NCBI GenBank assembly: GCA_014238195.1
Contig: JABABO010000143.1
Location: 1 to 16,911, forward strand
Origin: Kordiimonadaceae bacterium
GTDB taxonomy: Bacteria > Pseudomonadota > Alphaproteobacteria > Sphingomonadales > Kordiimonadaceae
Direction: 5' to 3'
Length of the DNA stretch: 16,911 nucleotides
Shown: in pieces, positions 6,790 through 15,397 of the stretch
Layout: the number at the start of each line of letters is the position of its first letter
How positions within the stretch are numbered: the first letter of the stretch is position 1
The notes under the pieces: generated by a model
Told to the model about the DNA's origin: nothing
Databases searched by the model: none
The model's input: the letters and a program-made list of their open reading frames with translations, nothing else
Program-made: the position numbers and the translations under genes

Positions 6790-7542
6790 ATGCCTATTTT
6801 AACTGAAATTCATGACGGTATTGGCCAGATTATTTTTGATCATCCGCCCGTGAATGCTTTTAACAGCGAGTGGTGGATGAAGCTGCCTAAGATTATCAAG
6901 GACTTATCATCAAACCCAGATGTGAAAGTGGTGCTCATCCTTGCTGAAGGGAAGGGCTTTCAGGCTGGCGTTGATATAAAAGAATTGCAGGCCCACCCTG
7001 AGGTGATCCCCTTGGTCAATAAAGGTAATTACTTGACTGGCAAAGCCATCAAGGCTGCTGAAGTGCCCGTTGTGTGTGCGGTTCATGGTTTTGTCATGGG
7101 CGGTGGGATTATTATTTGCGGTGCTTCTGATACAATCATCGCATCTGAAGATGCTTTTTTTGCCCTGCCAGAGATCGACCGTGGTGCTATGGGGGGGGCG
7201 TCCCACTTGTCGCGCATGATCCCTTTGCATGAAATGCGTGCTGCTTTTTTTACTGGGGGTAATATCCCAGTTGAAACGATGCACCGCGTTGGCGGTGTCC
7301 ATAAGATAGTACCAAAAGCTAAACTGAAAGAAGAAGCGCTAGCCTTTTGTGCTGTGATTGCAGAAAAATCACGTAAGGCACTGGTCATCGCCAAAGAGTG
7401 CTTAAATGGTCTTGAGGCCACAGACGTTGATCAGAATTACCGCTGGGAACAAGGCTTTACCCTAGAGATGTATGCAGATAAGGATAGCCAAAAATCTCGT
7501 GATGCATTTGTCGAAGGCGGTAAAAAGGCGGATTTTGACTGA
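6790..7542 (+). CDS. echA20: EchA20-like crotonase, ring D-opening hydrolase
   Basis: Crotonase-family enzyme matching mycobacterial EchA20 closely along its length. EchA20 hydrolytically opens ring D of HIEC-CoA to give COCHEA-CoA, the IpdAB substrate. The 250 residues show PPVNAF near 19-24, the oxyanion element GKGFQAGVDIKE (54-65), FVMGGGI (101-107), ALPEIDRGAMGG (125-136, with E128 at the crotonase E164 position) and a C-terminal YRWEQGFTLE. The position of crotonase E144 is I108, as expected for this subfamily. GAGGGG precedes the ATG after a 12-nt gap. An 8-G run at 7191-7198 and two 7-T runs nearby are in frame here but could be slippage-prone. It ends TGATG, overlapping the next gene by one base. 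Confidence 0.9.
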   Translation: MPILTEIHDGIGQIIFDHPPVNAFNSEWWMKLPKIIKDLSSNPDVKVVLILAEGKGFQAGVDIKELQAHPEVIPLVNKGNYLTGKAIKAAEVPVVCAVHGFVMGGGIIICGASDTIIASEDAFFALPEIDRGAMGGASHLSRMIPLHEMRAAFFTGGNIPVETMHRVGGVHKIVPKAKLKEEALAFCAVIAEKSRKALVIAKECLNGLEATDVDQNYRWEQGFTLEMYADKDSQKSRDAFVEGGKKADFD

Positions 7543-8699
7543 TGGATCTACACTATACAGATAAGCAAAATGACTTCCGTGCCGAAGTTAGATCATGGAT
7601 GGCCGACAATGTGCCTACCAGCCCGTTAGAATCTTTTGATACCCAAGAAGGATTTGAAGCGCATCGTGCATGGGAACGGAAATTAGCCACAGGTAATTTT
7701 GGTATGGTCACATGGCCAAAGGAATTCGGCGGGCGTGCATGTACGCTCATTGAGTGGCTGATTTTTGAAGAAGAATATTTCCGTGTAGGTGCCCCTGGCC
7801 GTGTGAACCAAAACGGCATTTTCCTGTTGGGCCCCACGTTGATGGAATATGGCACAGACGAACAGAAAGCTAAATTTATCCCGCGTATGGCATCTGGTGA
7901 TGATATCTGGGCTCAGGCATGGTCTGAACCCAGTGCTGGCAGCGATATGGCTGCCATCCGCACCAAAGCTATAAGAGACGGTGACCACTATGTGATCAAT
8001 GGCCAAAAAACATGGTCGACACGCGCCGCTTATGCTGATTGGTGCTTTGGCCTGTTTCGCACGGACCCAGATAGCAAACGGCACCGAGGCCTTAGTTTTA
8101 TCCTCCTACCACTAGACCTGCCTGGTATTACGATACGTCCAATTCCTCAACTAAACGGTCAAACGGGTTTTGCTGAGATTTTCTTTGATGATGTGCACGT
8201 GCCTGTTGAAAACTGCCTAGCTGGTGAAGGCGAAGGCTGGAAAGTGGCAATGTCTACTGCTGGTTTTGAGCGAGGTTTAATGCTGCGATCTCCTGCACGG
8301 TTCCAAGCGACGGCTGGGCGACTTGTTGAACTTTGTCAGCAAAATGAAAAACGTGTTTCTGGGCATGTTCGCCGTAAGGTACTGGATGCATGGATGGACG
8401 CTACAGCTTACACTCTCGCTACCTATCAAACTGCATCGCGCCTTATTGCGGGTGGTAAAATTGGTTCAGAAGCCAGCTTGAATAAAATTTTCTGGTCAGA
8501 AATGGACCGCAGTATGCACCGCACAGCCCTGTCGATACTCGGGGCAAAGGCTGATCTTATGTCGCACGCTGCTGGCGCTGACGGTGTGGGTAACTGGTTG
8601 GATGGGTATATGTTCTCGCTAGCGGGGCCTATTTACGCGGGTTCTAATGAAATTCAACGTAATATTATCGCTGAGCGCTTGCTTGGCTTACCTCGCTAG
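7542..8699 (+). CDS. Acyl-CoA dehydrogenase, catalytic (alpha) subunit of pair 1, FadE31-like
   Basis: FAD-dependent acyl-CoA dehydrogenase of 385 residues. The three-part ACAD structure is visible: N-terminal helices with WPKEFGG (58-64), the beta domain with AWSEPSAGSD (126-135) and GQKTWST (154-160), and a C-terminal helical domain ending YAGSNEIQRNIIAERLLG. The residue aligned with the MCAD catalytic glutamate (YEGT) is A366, so the base is probably E243 in GFERG, as in the alpha subunits of heteromeric steroid ACADs. The next gene supplies a beta-type partner, suggesting an alpha2beta2 enzyme. By context it may oxidise the open-chain product after ring C opening (FadE31/32 role). Assignment to a specific step is inference. 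Confidence 0.85.
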   Translation: MDLHYTDKQNDFRAEVRSWMADNVPTSPLESFDTQEGFEAHRAWERKLATGNFGMVTWPKEFGGRACTLIEWLIFEEEYFRVGAPGRVNQNGIFLLGPTLMEYGTDEQKAKFIPRMASGDDIWAQAWSEPSAGSDMAAIRTKAIRDGDHYVINGQKTWSTRAAYADWCFGLFRTDPDSKRHRGLSFILLPLDLPGITIRPIPQLNGQTGFAEIFFDDVHVPVENCLAGEGEGWKVAMSTAGFERGLMLRSPARFQATAGRLVELCQQNEKRVSGHVRRKVLDAWMDATAYTLATYQTASRLIAGGKIGSEASLNKIFWSEMDRSMHRTALSILGAKADLMSHAAGADGVGNWLDGYMFSLAGPIYAGSNEIQRNIIAERLLGLPR

Positions 8700-8710
8700 G
8701 GAAATTGGTC

Positions 8711-9739
8711 ATGAATTTTACTTTCTCAGAAGATCAGCTTGAGTTTAAAGAAGCCGTTAAGGGTTTCTTGGCTGGTGAATGTACGCCTGAGCATTTGCGA
8801 AAGATGGTGGAAAGTGGCGAGCAGTTCTCCCACGCGCGCTGGCAACAGTTAGCTGAAATGGGTCTAACCGGTATTTTAGTACCTGAAGCTCAAGGCGGTC
8901 TTGGTATGACTGAAATTGATTTCATCCTTCTCGCGGAACAATGTGGATATGCTGCCTTGCCTGAGCCGCTTGTTGAAACTGCTGCCATTGCGGTCCCGCT
9001 TTTAAAGGCTATTGGTGGTCAGGAAAAAACGCTAGAGCGGGTAGCATCGGGGTCTCTGGTTGTTACTGTTGCAGATCGACGCGATGAAGTTGTCACGACC
9101 CCAAAGACAGACTTGATGGTTCTTACTTTTGACGGACAGGCCTTTAGAGCCACAGAAAACACATCAAATTTTATCACAAGTGAAAGTATTGACCCTTTGC
9201 GTCCTGTGTCCTTAACTGACTATAGTGGTGCTGTACTGATGGAAGGAGATGGCACACAGGACATATGGGAAAAACACGAAGAGCGTGCCAGCCTGATGGC
9301 GGCGGCTGGACTTGTGGGACTGTCCCAACGCATGGTAGATATGTCAGTGGCCTACGCTCAAGAACGACATCAATTTGGAAAACCTATTGGGTCTTTTCAA
9401 GCGATAAAGCATCATCTAGCTTCCACCATGGTGGCCATAGAATTTGTCCGCCCTGTTTTATACCAAGCTGCCTATGAAGTCACGGCTGGACACTGCGCTA
9501 TCCTTCACACATCACATGCGAAGTTAAAAGCATCAGAAGCTGCGATGGATGCAGCCGAAGTGGCCCATCAAGTGCACGGCGCAATGGGGTATACCTATGA
9601 AGTTGATTTGCATTTATGGATGAAAAAATCATGGGTGTTGACCGCAACGGCTGGCGATCAGATTTATCATGAAGATCAAATAGACAATCTTGTTATGACG
9701 GGTGCTCTTGACGTTGGCCCCGCAGCTACTTTTAGTTAG
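8711..9739 (+). CDS. Acyl-CoA dehydrogenase, non-catalytic (beta) subunit of pair 1
   Basis: Acyl-CoA dehydrogenase-family protein of 342 residues from ATG 8711. A TTG at 8705 is in frame, but the AGGGA at 8698-8702 is spaced for 8711, and the resulting MNFTFSEDQ start parallels MNFSFSEEH of the other beta subunit. It keeps the FAD-contacting RHQFGKPIGSFQAIKH block (219-234) and HQVHGAMGYTYE. It lacks both the FERG glutamate of its partner and the terminal EIQRNIIAERLLG segment, and its middle domain is reduced. This is the pattern of beta subunits in alpha2beta2 steroid ACADs, where one subunit provides the base and the other completes the FAD site. It lies 11 nt after the alpha gene. Confidence 0.83.
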   Translation: MNFTFSEDQLEFKEAVKGFLAGECTPEHLRKMVESGEQFSHARWQQLAEMGLTGILVPEAQGGLGMTEIDFILLAEQCGYAALPEPLVETAAIAVPLLKAIGGQEKTLERVASGSLVVTVADRRDEVVTTPKTDLMVLTFDGQAFRATENTSNFITSESIDPLRPVSLTDYSGAVLMEGDGTQDIWEKHEERASLMAAAGLVGLSQRMVDMSVAYAQERHQFGKPIGSFQAIKHHLASTMVAIEFVRPVLYQAAYEVTAGHCAILHTSHAKLKASEAAMDAAEVAHQVHGAMGYTYEVDLHLWMKKSWVLTATAGDQIYHEDQIDNLVMTGALDVGPAATFS

Positions 9740-9747
9740 GACGTATA

Positions 9748-10899
9748 ATGGCTGAAGCCTATATAATTGATGCTGTTCGTACCCCCGTTGGTCGTCGAAA
9801 AGGGTCCTTTTCTGACATGCATTCGGCTGACCTTGGCGCTATTCCATTGAAGGCATTAATGGACCGAACAGATATTGACCCCAATGCAGTTGAAGATGTG
9901 ATTTATGGGTGCTGTGATACTGTGGGTACACAGGCTGGTGATATTGCTCGTACTTGTTGGTTGGTTGCTGGCTTGCCTCAGCATGTACCTGGTACAACCA
10001 TTGACCGTCAATGCGGTTCAGCCCAACAAGCTATCCATTTTGCAGCCCAAGCTGTGATGTCTGGAACGCAGGATGTGATCGTGGCTGGTGGCGTTCAAAA
10101 CATGACACAGGTACCCATTTCCTATGCGATGTTAGCCGCTAAGCCGCTTGGTATGCCTGACCCATTTACCACTTCACTAGGGTGGGTAGAGCGCTATGGT
10201 CCTGATCAATTGTCTCAGTTTCGCTCGGCCCAGATGATTGCTGAAAAATGGGATTTGTCGCGGCAAGACATGGAACAGTTTGCCTTTACTAGTCATAGGC
10301 GCGCAGCACGTGCACAAGATGAAGGCCGCTTTGACAATGAAATTGTCTCTGTAGGTGCTTTTAAAGCCGATGAAACTATTCGCCGTGACACGACGCTAGA
10401 ACGCATGGCCACCTTGAACCCCCTTGAAGAGGGTGGCCGTATCACAGCTGGGGTTGCCAGCCAGATCAGTGACGCTTCATCGGCCCTGTTGATCGCGTCC
10501 GAGCAGGCGGTGAAAGACCACAATATGAAACCCCGCGCCCGTATTCATCATATGAGCGTACGAGCCGATGATCCTGTTTGGATGCTAACGGCCCCAGCGC
10601 CCGCCACAAAATATGCTCTTAAAAAAGCGGGCATGACCATGAATGATATTGATCTTGTGGAAATCAATGAAGCTTTTGCTTCTGTCGTGCTTTCGTGGGC
10701 CAAAGATATGGATGCTGATCTTGATAAGGTTAATGTTAACGGCGGTGCTATTGCGCTTGGTCACCCACTGGGTGCCACTGGCGCTCGGTTAATGACGACT
10801 ATGTTGAATGAATTAGAACGCACAGGGGGCCGCTATGGTCTACAAACCATGTGCGAAGGTGGTGGCCAAGCTAATGTCACCATAATTGAACGTCTTTAG
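9748..10899 (+). CDS. fadA6: FadA6-like beta-ketoacyl-CoA thiolase
   Basis: Thiolase of 383 residues matching mycobacterial FadA6 closely, including the N-terminal EAYIIDAVRTPVG. The nucleophile is C89 in DRQCGSAQQ, with NEAFAS, H339 in GGAIALGHPLG and C369 in MCEGGG completing the active site. FadA6 belongs to the C/D-ring (KstR2-type) gene set and removes acetyl-CoA during side-chain or ring-opened intermediate beta-oxidation. It starts 8 nt after the beta subunit gene, with AGGAC as a modest ribosome site, and lies between the two dehydrogenase pairs, where a beta-oxidation thiolase would be expected. It differs clearly from the thiolase at 15398. Confidence 0.88.
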   Translation: MAEAYIIDAVRTPVGRRKGSFSDMHSADLGAIPLKALMDRTDIDPNAVEDVIYGCCDTVGTQAGDIARTCWLVAGLPQHVPGTTIDRQCGSAQQAIHFAAQAVMSGTQDVIVAGGVQNMTQVPISYAMLAAKPLGMPDPFTTSLGWVERYGPDQLSQFRSAQMIAEKWDLSRQDMEQFAFTSHRRAARAQDEGRFDNEIVSVGAFKADETIRRDTTLERMATLNPLEEGGRITAGVASQISDASSALLIASEQAVKDHNMKPRARIHHMSVRADDPVWMLTAPAPATKYALKKAGMTMNDIDLVEINEAFASVVLSWAKDMDADLDKVNVNGGAIALGHPLGATGARLMTTMLNELERTGGRYGLQTMCEGGGQANVTIIERL

Positions 10900-10910
10900 G
10901 AGTGTTGAAG

Positions 10911-11819
10911 ATGACTGAATTATGTAAAGGACGTGTTGTTCTTATCACGGGTGCGGGTCGCGGACTTGGCCGTGAATATGCGCTAGAATTAGCCCGGGCG
11001 GGGGCCAAAATTGTTGTAAATGATCTTGGTGTTACTAACCACGGTGAGGCAGCAGATGATCAACCTGCCGATCAGGTTGTAGCTGAGATTAAAGCCATGG
11101 GCGGCGAGGCGGTTGCCCATTACGGTGATGTGGCCGATATGACTTCGGCTGGCGATATGGTAAATACAGCCTTAGAAATTTTTGGTGATTTGCATGCTGT
11201 AGTAAACAACGCAGGCTTTGTGCGCGACCGAATGTTCGTAAGCGCGACCGAAGACGAATGGGACGCCATTATGCGTGTGCATTTGAAAGGCCATTTCGCA
11301 ATATCGTCAAATGCTTGTGCTTATTGGCGTGGTAAAGCTAAAAAAACAGGTGGTAAAGTTGACGCCCGCATTATCAATACCACATCAGGCGCAGGCCTTC
11401 AGGGATCGATGGCGCAGGCAGCTTATTCTTCTGCTAAAGGCGGTATTGCAAGCTTAACCCTTGTGCAAGCGGCAGAGCTTGGACGGTACGGCATTACAGC
11501 GAACGCTTTAGCACCAGCTGCCCGCACCCGCATGACAGAAGGCGCTTTTGGCGCAGCCATGGCAGCGCCAGAAGATGGTTTTGATGAAAATGACCCATCA
11601 AACTGCGCCCCTATTGTCGCGTGGCTGTGTAGCAAAGCATCAGCAAACGTGACAGGCCAAGTCTTTGAAGTGAAGGGTGGCATGATTATGCTGCAAGACG
11701 GATGGCGCGAAGGCCCTACCGTAGACATCAAAGCTCGCTGGAACCCTGTAGATATTACAGGTGCAGTAGAGAAATTAATGGATGAAGCAACACCTGCTCG
11801 CAAAGTGTGGGGGACATAA
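10911..11819 (+). CDS. Long SDR, MFE-2-type 3-hydroxyacyl-CoA dehydrogenase candidate
   Basis: NAD(P)-dependent short-chain dehydrogenase of 302 residues, with TGAGRGLG at 13-20, NNAG at 99-102, S159 in NTTSG and the catalytic Y172-SSA-K176. The TGAGRGLGREYA opening, NDLG at 37-40 and extended C-terminus (QDGWREGP onward) resemble the (3R)-hydroxyacyl-CoA dehydrogenase domain of multifunctional enzyme type 2 and the steroid-regulon SDR Rv3548c, so a beta-oxidation dehydrogenase role is likely. ATG 10911 is chosen over the in-frame GTG 10902 and TTG 10905 because AGGAG at 10898-10902 is correctly spaced for it and overlaps the earlier starts. It follows fadA6 by 11 nt. Confidence 0.8.
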   Translation: MTELCKGRVVLITGAGRGLGREYALELARAGAKIVVNDLGVTNHGEAADDQPADQVVAEIKAMGGEAVAHYGDVADMTSAGDMVNTALEIFGDLHAVVNNAGFVRDRMFVSATEDEWDAIMRVHLKGHFAISSNACAYWRGKAKKTGGKVDARIINTTSGAGLQGSMAQAAYSSAKGGIASLTLVQAAELGRYGITANALAPAARTRMTEGAFGAAMAAPEDGFDENDPSNCAPIVAWLCSKASANVTGQVFEVKGGMIMLQDGWREGPTVDIKARWNPVDITGAVEKLMDEATPARKVWGT

Positions 11820-11822
11820 GGC

Positions 11823-12935
11823 ATGAACTTTAGTTTTTCAGAAGAACATAATCTTATCCGCGAAACCGCGAAGGGTTTCTTAGCTGTTTCGTCGTCAAAC
11901 ACCGCCGTTCGTGAATGGATGGAAACCGACAAAGGCTATGAGGATGCTTTTTGGCAAACACTAGCCTGTGAAATGGGTTGGGCGATGCTGGCAATCCCTG
12001 AAGAATATGATGGACTTGGCATGGGCTATGTTGAGCTTGCCATCATCATGGAAGAAATGGGCCACCGCCTAACTGGATCCCCTTTGTTTGCAACTATTTG
12101 CCAAGGGGCACAGGCACTTATTCAAGGCGGTACGGGCAGACAAAAAGCTGAACTTTTACCAGAAATAGCTATGGGTACAAAAACTGCAACATTAGCTTTC
12201 GGTGCTAACGGTAGCTTTGGCATTGATGATATTACCTTTGAATGGATGCCAACTGAGACTGGCTATAATTTAACTGGCAAAGCAAGTCAGGTTATTGACG
12301 GCGCGAGCGCGGATATCATTATTGTGGCTGCACGACATAAAGTTAGCCGCGAGGTGAAAATGTTCATAGTTGATCAATCTGCTGTCACATCAACAAACCT
12401 TAAGACGATGGATCAAACACGCCGTATGGCTTCTGTGGAAATGGAAGATATAAGTGTGGGTAAAGATGCTATACTTGAGGGTGGTTATGACGAGTTTGTT
12501 AAAGTCTGTAATATCTCGTCTATCATGTTAGCTGCGGAACAATTGGGAGTAGCGCGTTGGTGCCTTGATGCTTCTGTTACTTATTCTCTGGACCGTGTGC
12601 AGTTTGGCCGTGCCATTGGGTCTTTCCAATCGATTAAACATAAGTGTTCTGACATGATGGTGTTGGTTGAAAGTGGCATATCTTGTGTGTATTACGCGGC
12701 TTGTGTGATCGATGCAGGCACAGATGAGCTAGCGGAGGCAGCGCCGACTGCCAAAGCAACACTTACCAGTAGCGCCATGACATGCGCTGGTGAATGCATT
12801 CAAATTCACGGCGGTATAGGCATCACATGGGAAGCTGATGCCCACCTTTATTTCAAACGGGCCCGCGCTGGCGAACAATTGCTTGGCAGCCCTACTTGGC
12901 ACCGCGAGCAAATGGCTGTGGCTATGGGCCTGTAA
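11823..12935 (+). CDS. Acyl-CoA dehydrogenase, non-catalytic (beta) subunit of pair 2
   Basis: Acyl-CoA dehydrogenase-family protein of 370 residues. It starts MNFSFSEEH like the beta subunit at 8711, and contains AIPEEYDGLGMG (58-68), the FAD-binding RVQFGRAIGSFQSIKH (258-273) and IQIHGGIGITWEAD. It has no FERG glutamate and no EIQRN/IIAER terminal segment, so it is probably the FAD-completing partner of the FadE30-like protein encoded directly downstream. It is longer than the other beta subunit because the middle beta domain is better preserved. The start lies 3 nt after the SDR stop, with only AAGG as ribosome site, so translation may depend on reinitiation. Confidence 0.82.
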   Translation: MNFSFSEEHNLIRETAKGFLAVSSSNTAVREWMETDKGYEDAFWQTLACEMGWAMLAIPEEYDGLGMGYVELAIIMEEMGHRLTGSPLFATICQGAQALIQGGTGRQKAELLPEIAMGTKTATLAFGANGSFGIDDITFEWMPTETGYNLTGKASQVIDGASADIIIVAARHKVSREVKMFIVDQSAVTSTNLKTMDQTRRMASVEMEDISVGKDAILEGGYDEFVKVCNISSIMLAAEQLGVARWCLDASVTYSLDRVQFGRAIGSFQSIKHKCSDMMVLVESGISCVYYAACVIDAGTDELAEAAPTAKATLTSSAMTCAGECIQIHGGIGITWEADAHLYFKRARAGEQLLGSPTWHREQMAVAMGL

Positions 12936-12947
12936 GGAGTAGATGTC

Positions 12948-14135
12948 ATGGAATTAAATTTTTCCAAGGAAGAAGAAGCCTTCCGTATTGAAGTACGCAC
13001 ATGGCTTGTAGAACATTTGAACGGTGACTTTGCCAATGTAAAAGGCAAAGGCGGAGCTGGCGAACAGTTAGAGCATTTTGATGAGCGTGTAGTTTGGGAA
13101 CAATTCCTTGCAAAAGCCGGCTGGGCAGCGATTGGTTGGCCAAAGGCGTTGGGTGGACGCGATGCTAGTTTGATGGAGCAGGTTATTTTTGCTGAAGAAT
13201 ATGCCAACGCAGGCGGCCCAGGCCGTTTAGCTCATATTGGCTTAGAATTGGCGGCACCAACGATAATGGTGTTTGGGACAGACGAGCAAAAAGCCCGTTT
13301 CCTGCCGAAGATTCGAGACGCAGAAGAAATGTGGTGTCAGGGCTTTTCTGAGCCCGGCGCTGGTTCAGATCTATCCAATATTCGCACAAAAGCAACATTA
13401 GTTGATGGCCAGTGGGTGATTGAAGGCCAAAAAACCTGGACATCACATGCCCAACATAGCGACTGGTGTTTTCTGCTTTGTCGCACAGAAGAAGGTAGCA
13501 AGAACCATAAGGGGTTATCATTCCTGCTTGTACGTATGGATCAGGCGGGCGTAGATGTGCGTCCCATCAAGCAGCTAACTGGCGACGCGGAATTTAATGA
13601 AGTATTCTTTGATGGTGCCGTGACAGCTGAAGCAAATGTTGTGGGTGGTGTGGGCAATGGCTGGAAGGCAGCTATGACAACGCTCACGTTTGAACGCGGC
13701 GTATCCACGTTGGCGCAGCAAGCGAACTTTAGGAACGAGCTGGATGAAATTATTGAGCTCGCAAAAGGCAATGGTAAGGCAAAAGATCCTCTTATTCGCC
13801 AACGCCTAGCTGAAGCTGAAATGGGCCTGCGAGTACAACGCTATAATGCCCTGAGGACGCTCACAAATGCTGATAGTGGTACCTTCAGTCGTGAAGGTTA
13901 TATTACCAAGATATTCTGGGCAACTTGGCACCGTGAATTAGGCAAACTTGCCATGGATGTCATGGGGCCAGAGGCGGAGTTGATCTGCCAAGATGAAGAT
14001 TATAAAATGCAGCGTTTGCAGAATCTATTCTTGTTCAGTCGATCAGACACCATCTATGCAGGTACGAACCAAGTGCAACGTAACATTATTGCAGAGCGTG
14101 CATTACAAATGCCAAAAGAACCAAGAGGGGCTTAA
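12948..14135 (+). CDS. fadE30: FadE30-like acyl-CoA dehydrogenase, catalytic (alpha) subunit of pair 2
   Basis: FAD acyl-CoA dehydrogenase of 395 residues, highly similar to mycobacterial FadE30, which dehydrogenates the propionyl side chain of the HIP-CoA-type C/D-ring intermediate. Seen here: GWPKALGGRD (63-72), GFSEPGAGSD (132-141), GQKTWTS (160-166), QLTGDAEFNEVFFDGA, TLTFERGVSTL with probable base E249, and IYAGTNQVQRNIIAERAL at the C-terminus. The MCAD glutamate position is A371. TAAGGAG 12 nt before the start gives strong translation. It is followed directly by ipdF, the same neighbour relation as fadE30 and ipdF in mycobacteria, which supports the assignment. Confidence 0.87.
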   Translation: MELNFSKEEEAFRIEVRTWLVEHLNGDFANVKGKGGAGEQLEHFDERVVWEQFLAKAGWAAIGWPKALGGRDASLMEQVIFAEEYANAGGPGRLAHIGLELAAPTIMVFGTDEQKARFLPKIRDAEEMWCQGFSEPGAGSDLSNIRTKATLVDGQWVIEGQKTWTSHAQHSDWCFLLCRTEEGSKNHKGLSFLLVRMDQAGVDVRPIKQLTGDAEFNEVFFDGAVTAEANVVGGVGNGWKAAMTTLTFERGVSTLAQQANFRNELDEIIELAKGNGKAKDPLIRQRLAEAEMGLRVQRYNALRTLTNADSGTFSREGYITKIFWATWHRELGKLAMDVMGPEAELICQDEDYKMQRLQNLFLFSRSDTIYAGTNQVQRNIIAERALQMPKEPRGA

Positions 14136-14138
14136 TTC

Positions 14139-14918
14139 ATGGCAATCGTTCCAGACTATGTAAAAGGTCATAATCTTCTTGAAGGTAAAAAGGTGCTTGT
14201 GACCGCTGCGGCCGGTACTGGTATCGGATTTGCGACAGCGAAGAAATGCGCGGAAGAAGGGGCAACAGTTTTTATCAGTGACATCCATGACGGCAGGCTC
14301 GCTAAAGCAGCCGATACTATATTTGAAACAACGGGGCAATGCGTTGGTACTCATCTGTGTAATGTGACCATTGAAGCAGAGGTGCAAAGCCTGATCGCAG
14401 CTGCGATTGATAACATGGGCCATGTGGATGTGCTGATAAATAATGCTGGTCTCGGTGGGTCAGCGACTGTTGTTGATATGACCGATGATCAATGGAATGT
14501 GGTGATGGATGTGACTTTGAACGGTACCTTCCGCATGACACGAGCTATGTTAAAACACATGTACGAACGCGGGGCTGGTGCCATTGTGAATAACGCTTCC
14601 GTTCTTGGGTGGCGCGCGCAAAAAGAACAAGCTCATTATGCCGCAGCCAAAGCAGGCGTAATGGCTCTGACGCGCTGCTCGGCGGTTGAAGCATCAGAGC
14701 ATAACGTGCGGATAAATGCCGTCGCACCCTCCATTGCGATGCATGCTTTCCTAAGCAAGGTAACCAGCGAAGAACTTTTGGCGAAGTTAACCGAGAACGA
14801 GGCCTTCGGCCGTGCTGCTGAAGTATGGGAAATTGCTAATGTGATGGTATTTCTCGCCTCAGATTATTCAAGTTATATGACAGGCGAGATATTACCTGTT
14901 TCTAGCCAGAGGGCATAA
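14139..14918 (+). CDS. ipdF: IpdF, SDR-type 5-hydroxy-HIC-CoA dehydrogenase
   Basis: Short-chain dehydrogenase of 259 residues matching mycobacterial IpdF nearly end to end. IpdF oxidises the ring 5-hydroxyl of the side-chain-shortened bicyclic CoA ester (5-OH-HIC-CoA) before IpdC acts. The cofactor loop is the unusual TAAAGTGIG (22-30) in place of TGASRGIG, which is shared by IpdF. NNAG is at 101-104, the catalytic serine is S154 in NNASVLGWRAQ, and Y167-AAA-K171 follows. The C-terminal DYSSYMTGEILPVSSQRA is diagnostic. It starts 3 nt after fadE30, with AGAGGGG upstream. Confidence 0.9.
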   Translation: MAIVPDYVKGHNLLEGKKVLVTAAAGTGIGFATAKKCAEEGATVFISDIHDGRLAKAADTIFETTGQCVGTHLCNVTIEAEVQSLIAAAIDNMGHVDVLINNAGLGGSATVVDMTDDQWNVVMDVTLNGTFRMTRAMLKHMYERGAGAIVNNASVLGWRAQKEQAHYAAAKAGVMALTRCSAVEASEHNVRINAVAPSIAMHAFLSKVTSEELLAKLTENEAFGRAAEVWEIANVMVFLASDYSSYMTGEILPVSSQRA

Positions 14919-14921
14919 AAA

Positions 14922-15380
14922 ATGACTATCGTCTTTAAATCACCATACGACCTAGCCGCCAGTGTCGGCTCAAAACTGGATGCCAGTGAATGGCTGTTGA
15001 TTGATCAGGACCGTATCAATAAATTCGCGGATGCCACAGGGGATCATCAATGGATTCATGTGGACCCAGAAAAAGCCAAAGCTGGGCCTTTTGGTGCGCC
15101 CATTGCCCACGGCTATCTGACCCTTTCGCTAGTGGCACTGTTCCAGCCTGAAATATTAGATGTTCAAGGTCTCTCAATGGGCGTGAACTATGGCTGTGAT
15201 AAAGTTCGTTTTATCTCGCCCGTTAAGGTGGGGTCACGAGTGCGCGGGGTTGGCGAATTGATTAAAGTCGAGGACGTGAAGGGCGGCGTGCAAGCCACCA
15301 TTCGTGTCACTGTAGAAATTGAAGGCTCAGACCGCCCAGCCTGTGTGGTTGATACAATCAGTCGTTATTATCCAGAATAA
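14922..15380 (+). CDS. MaoC-family (R)-specific enoyl-CoA hydratase
   Basis: Single hot-dog domain protein of 152 residues with the hydratase 2 motif: ADATGDHQWIHVDPEKA (36-52), with catalytic candidates D41 and H46, then GPFGAPIAHGYLTLSL. It resembles the NodN/Rv0130-type dehydratases, whose catalytic pair is spaced identically. Hydration of an enoyl-CoA to the (R)-hydroxy product fits the MFE-2-type SDR encoded upstream, so together they could form the hydratase/dehydrogenase half of side-chain beta-oxidation. This pairing is inference. It starts 3 nt after ipdF, with AGAGGG upstream. Confidence 0.82.
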   Translation: MTIVFKSPYDLAASVGSKLDASEWLLIDQDRINKFADATGDHQWIHVDPEKAKAGPFGAPIAHGYLTLSLVALFQPEILDVQGLSMGVNYGCDKVRFISPVKVGSRVRGVGELIKVEDVKGGVQATIRVTVEIEGSDRPACVVDTISRYYPE

Positions 15381-15397
15381 TAGAGAAAGTCAATAAA

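Noticed and set aside
11423..11932. 169-codon open frame on the minus strand
   Set aside because: Antisense to the long SDR and the start of the beta ACAD, with a low-complexity Ala/Pro/Ser-rich translation typical of shadow frames.
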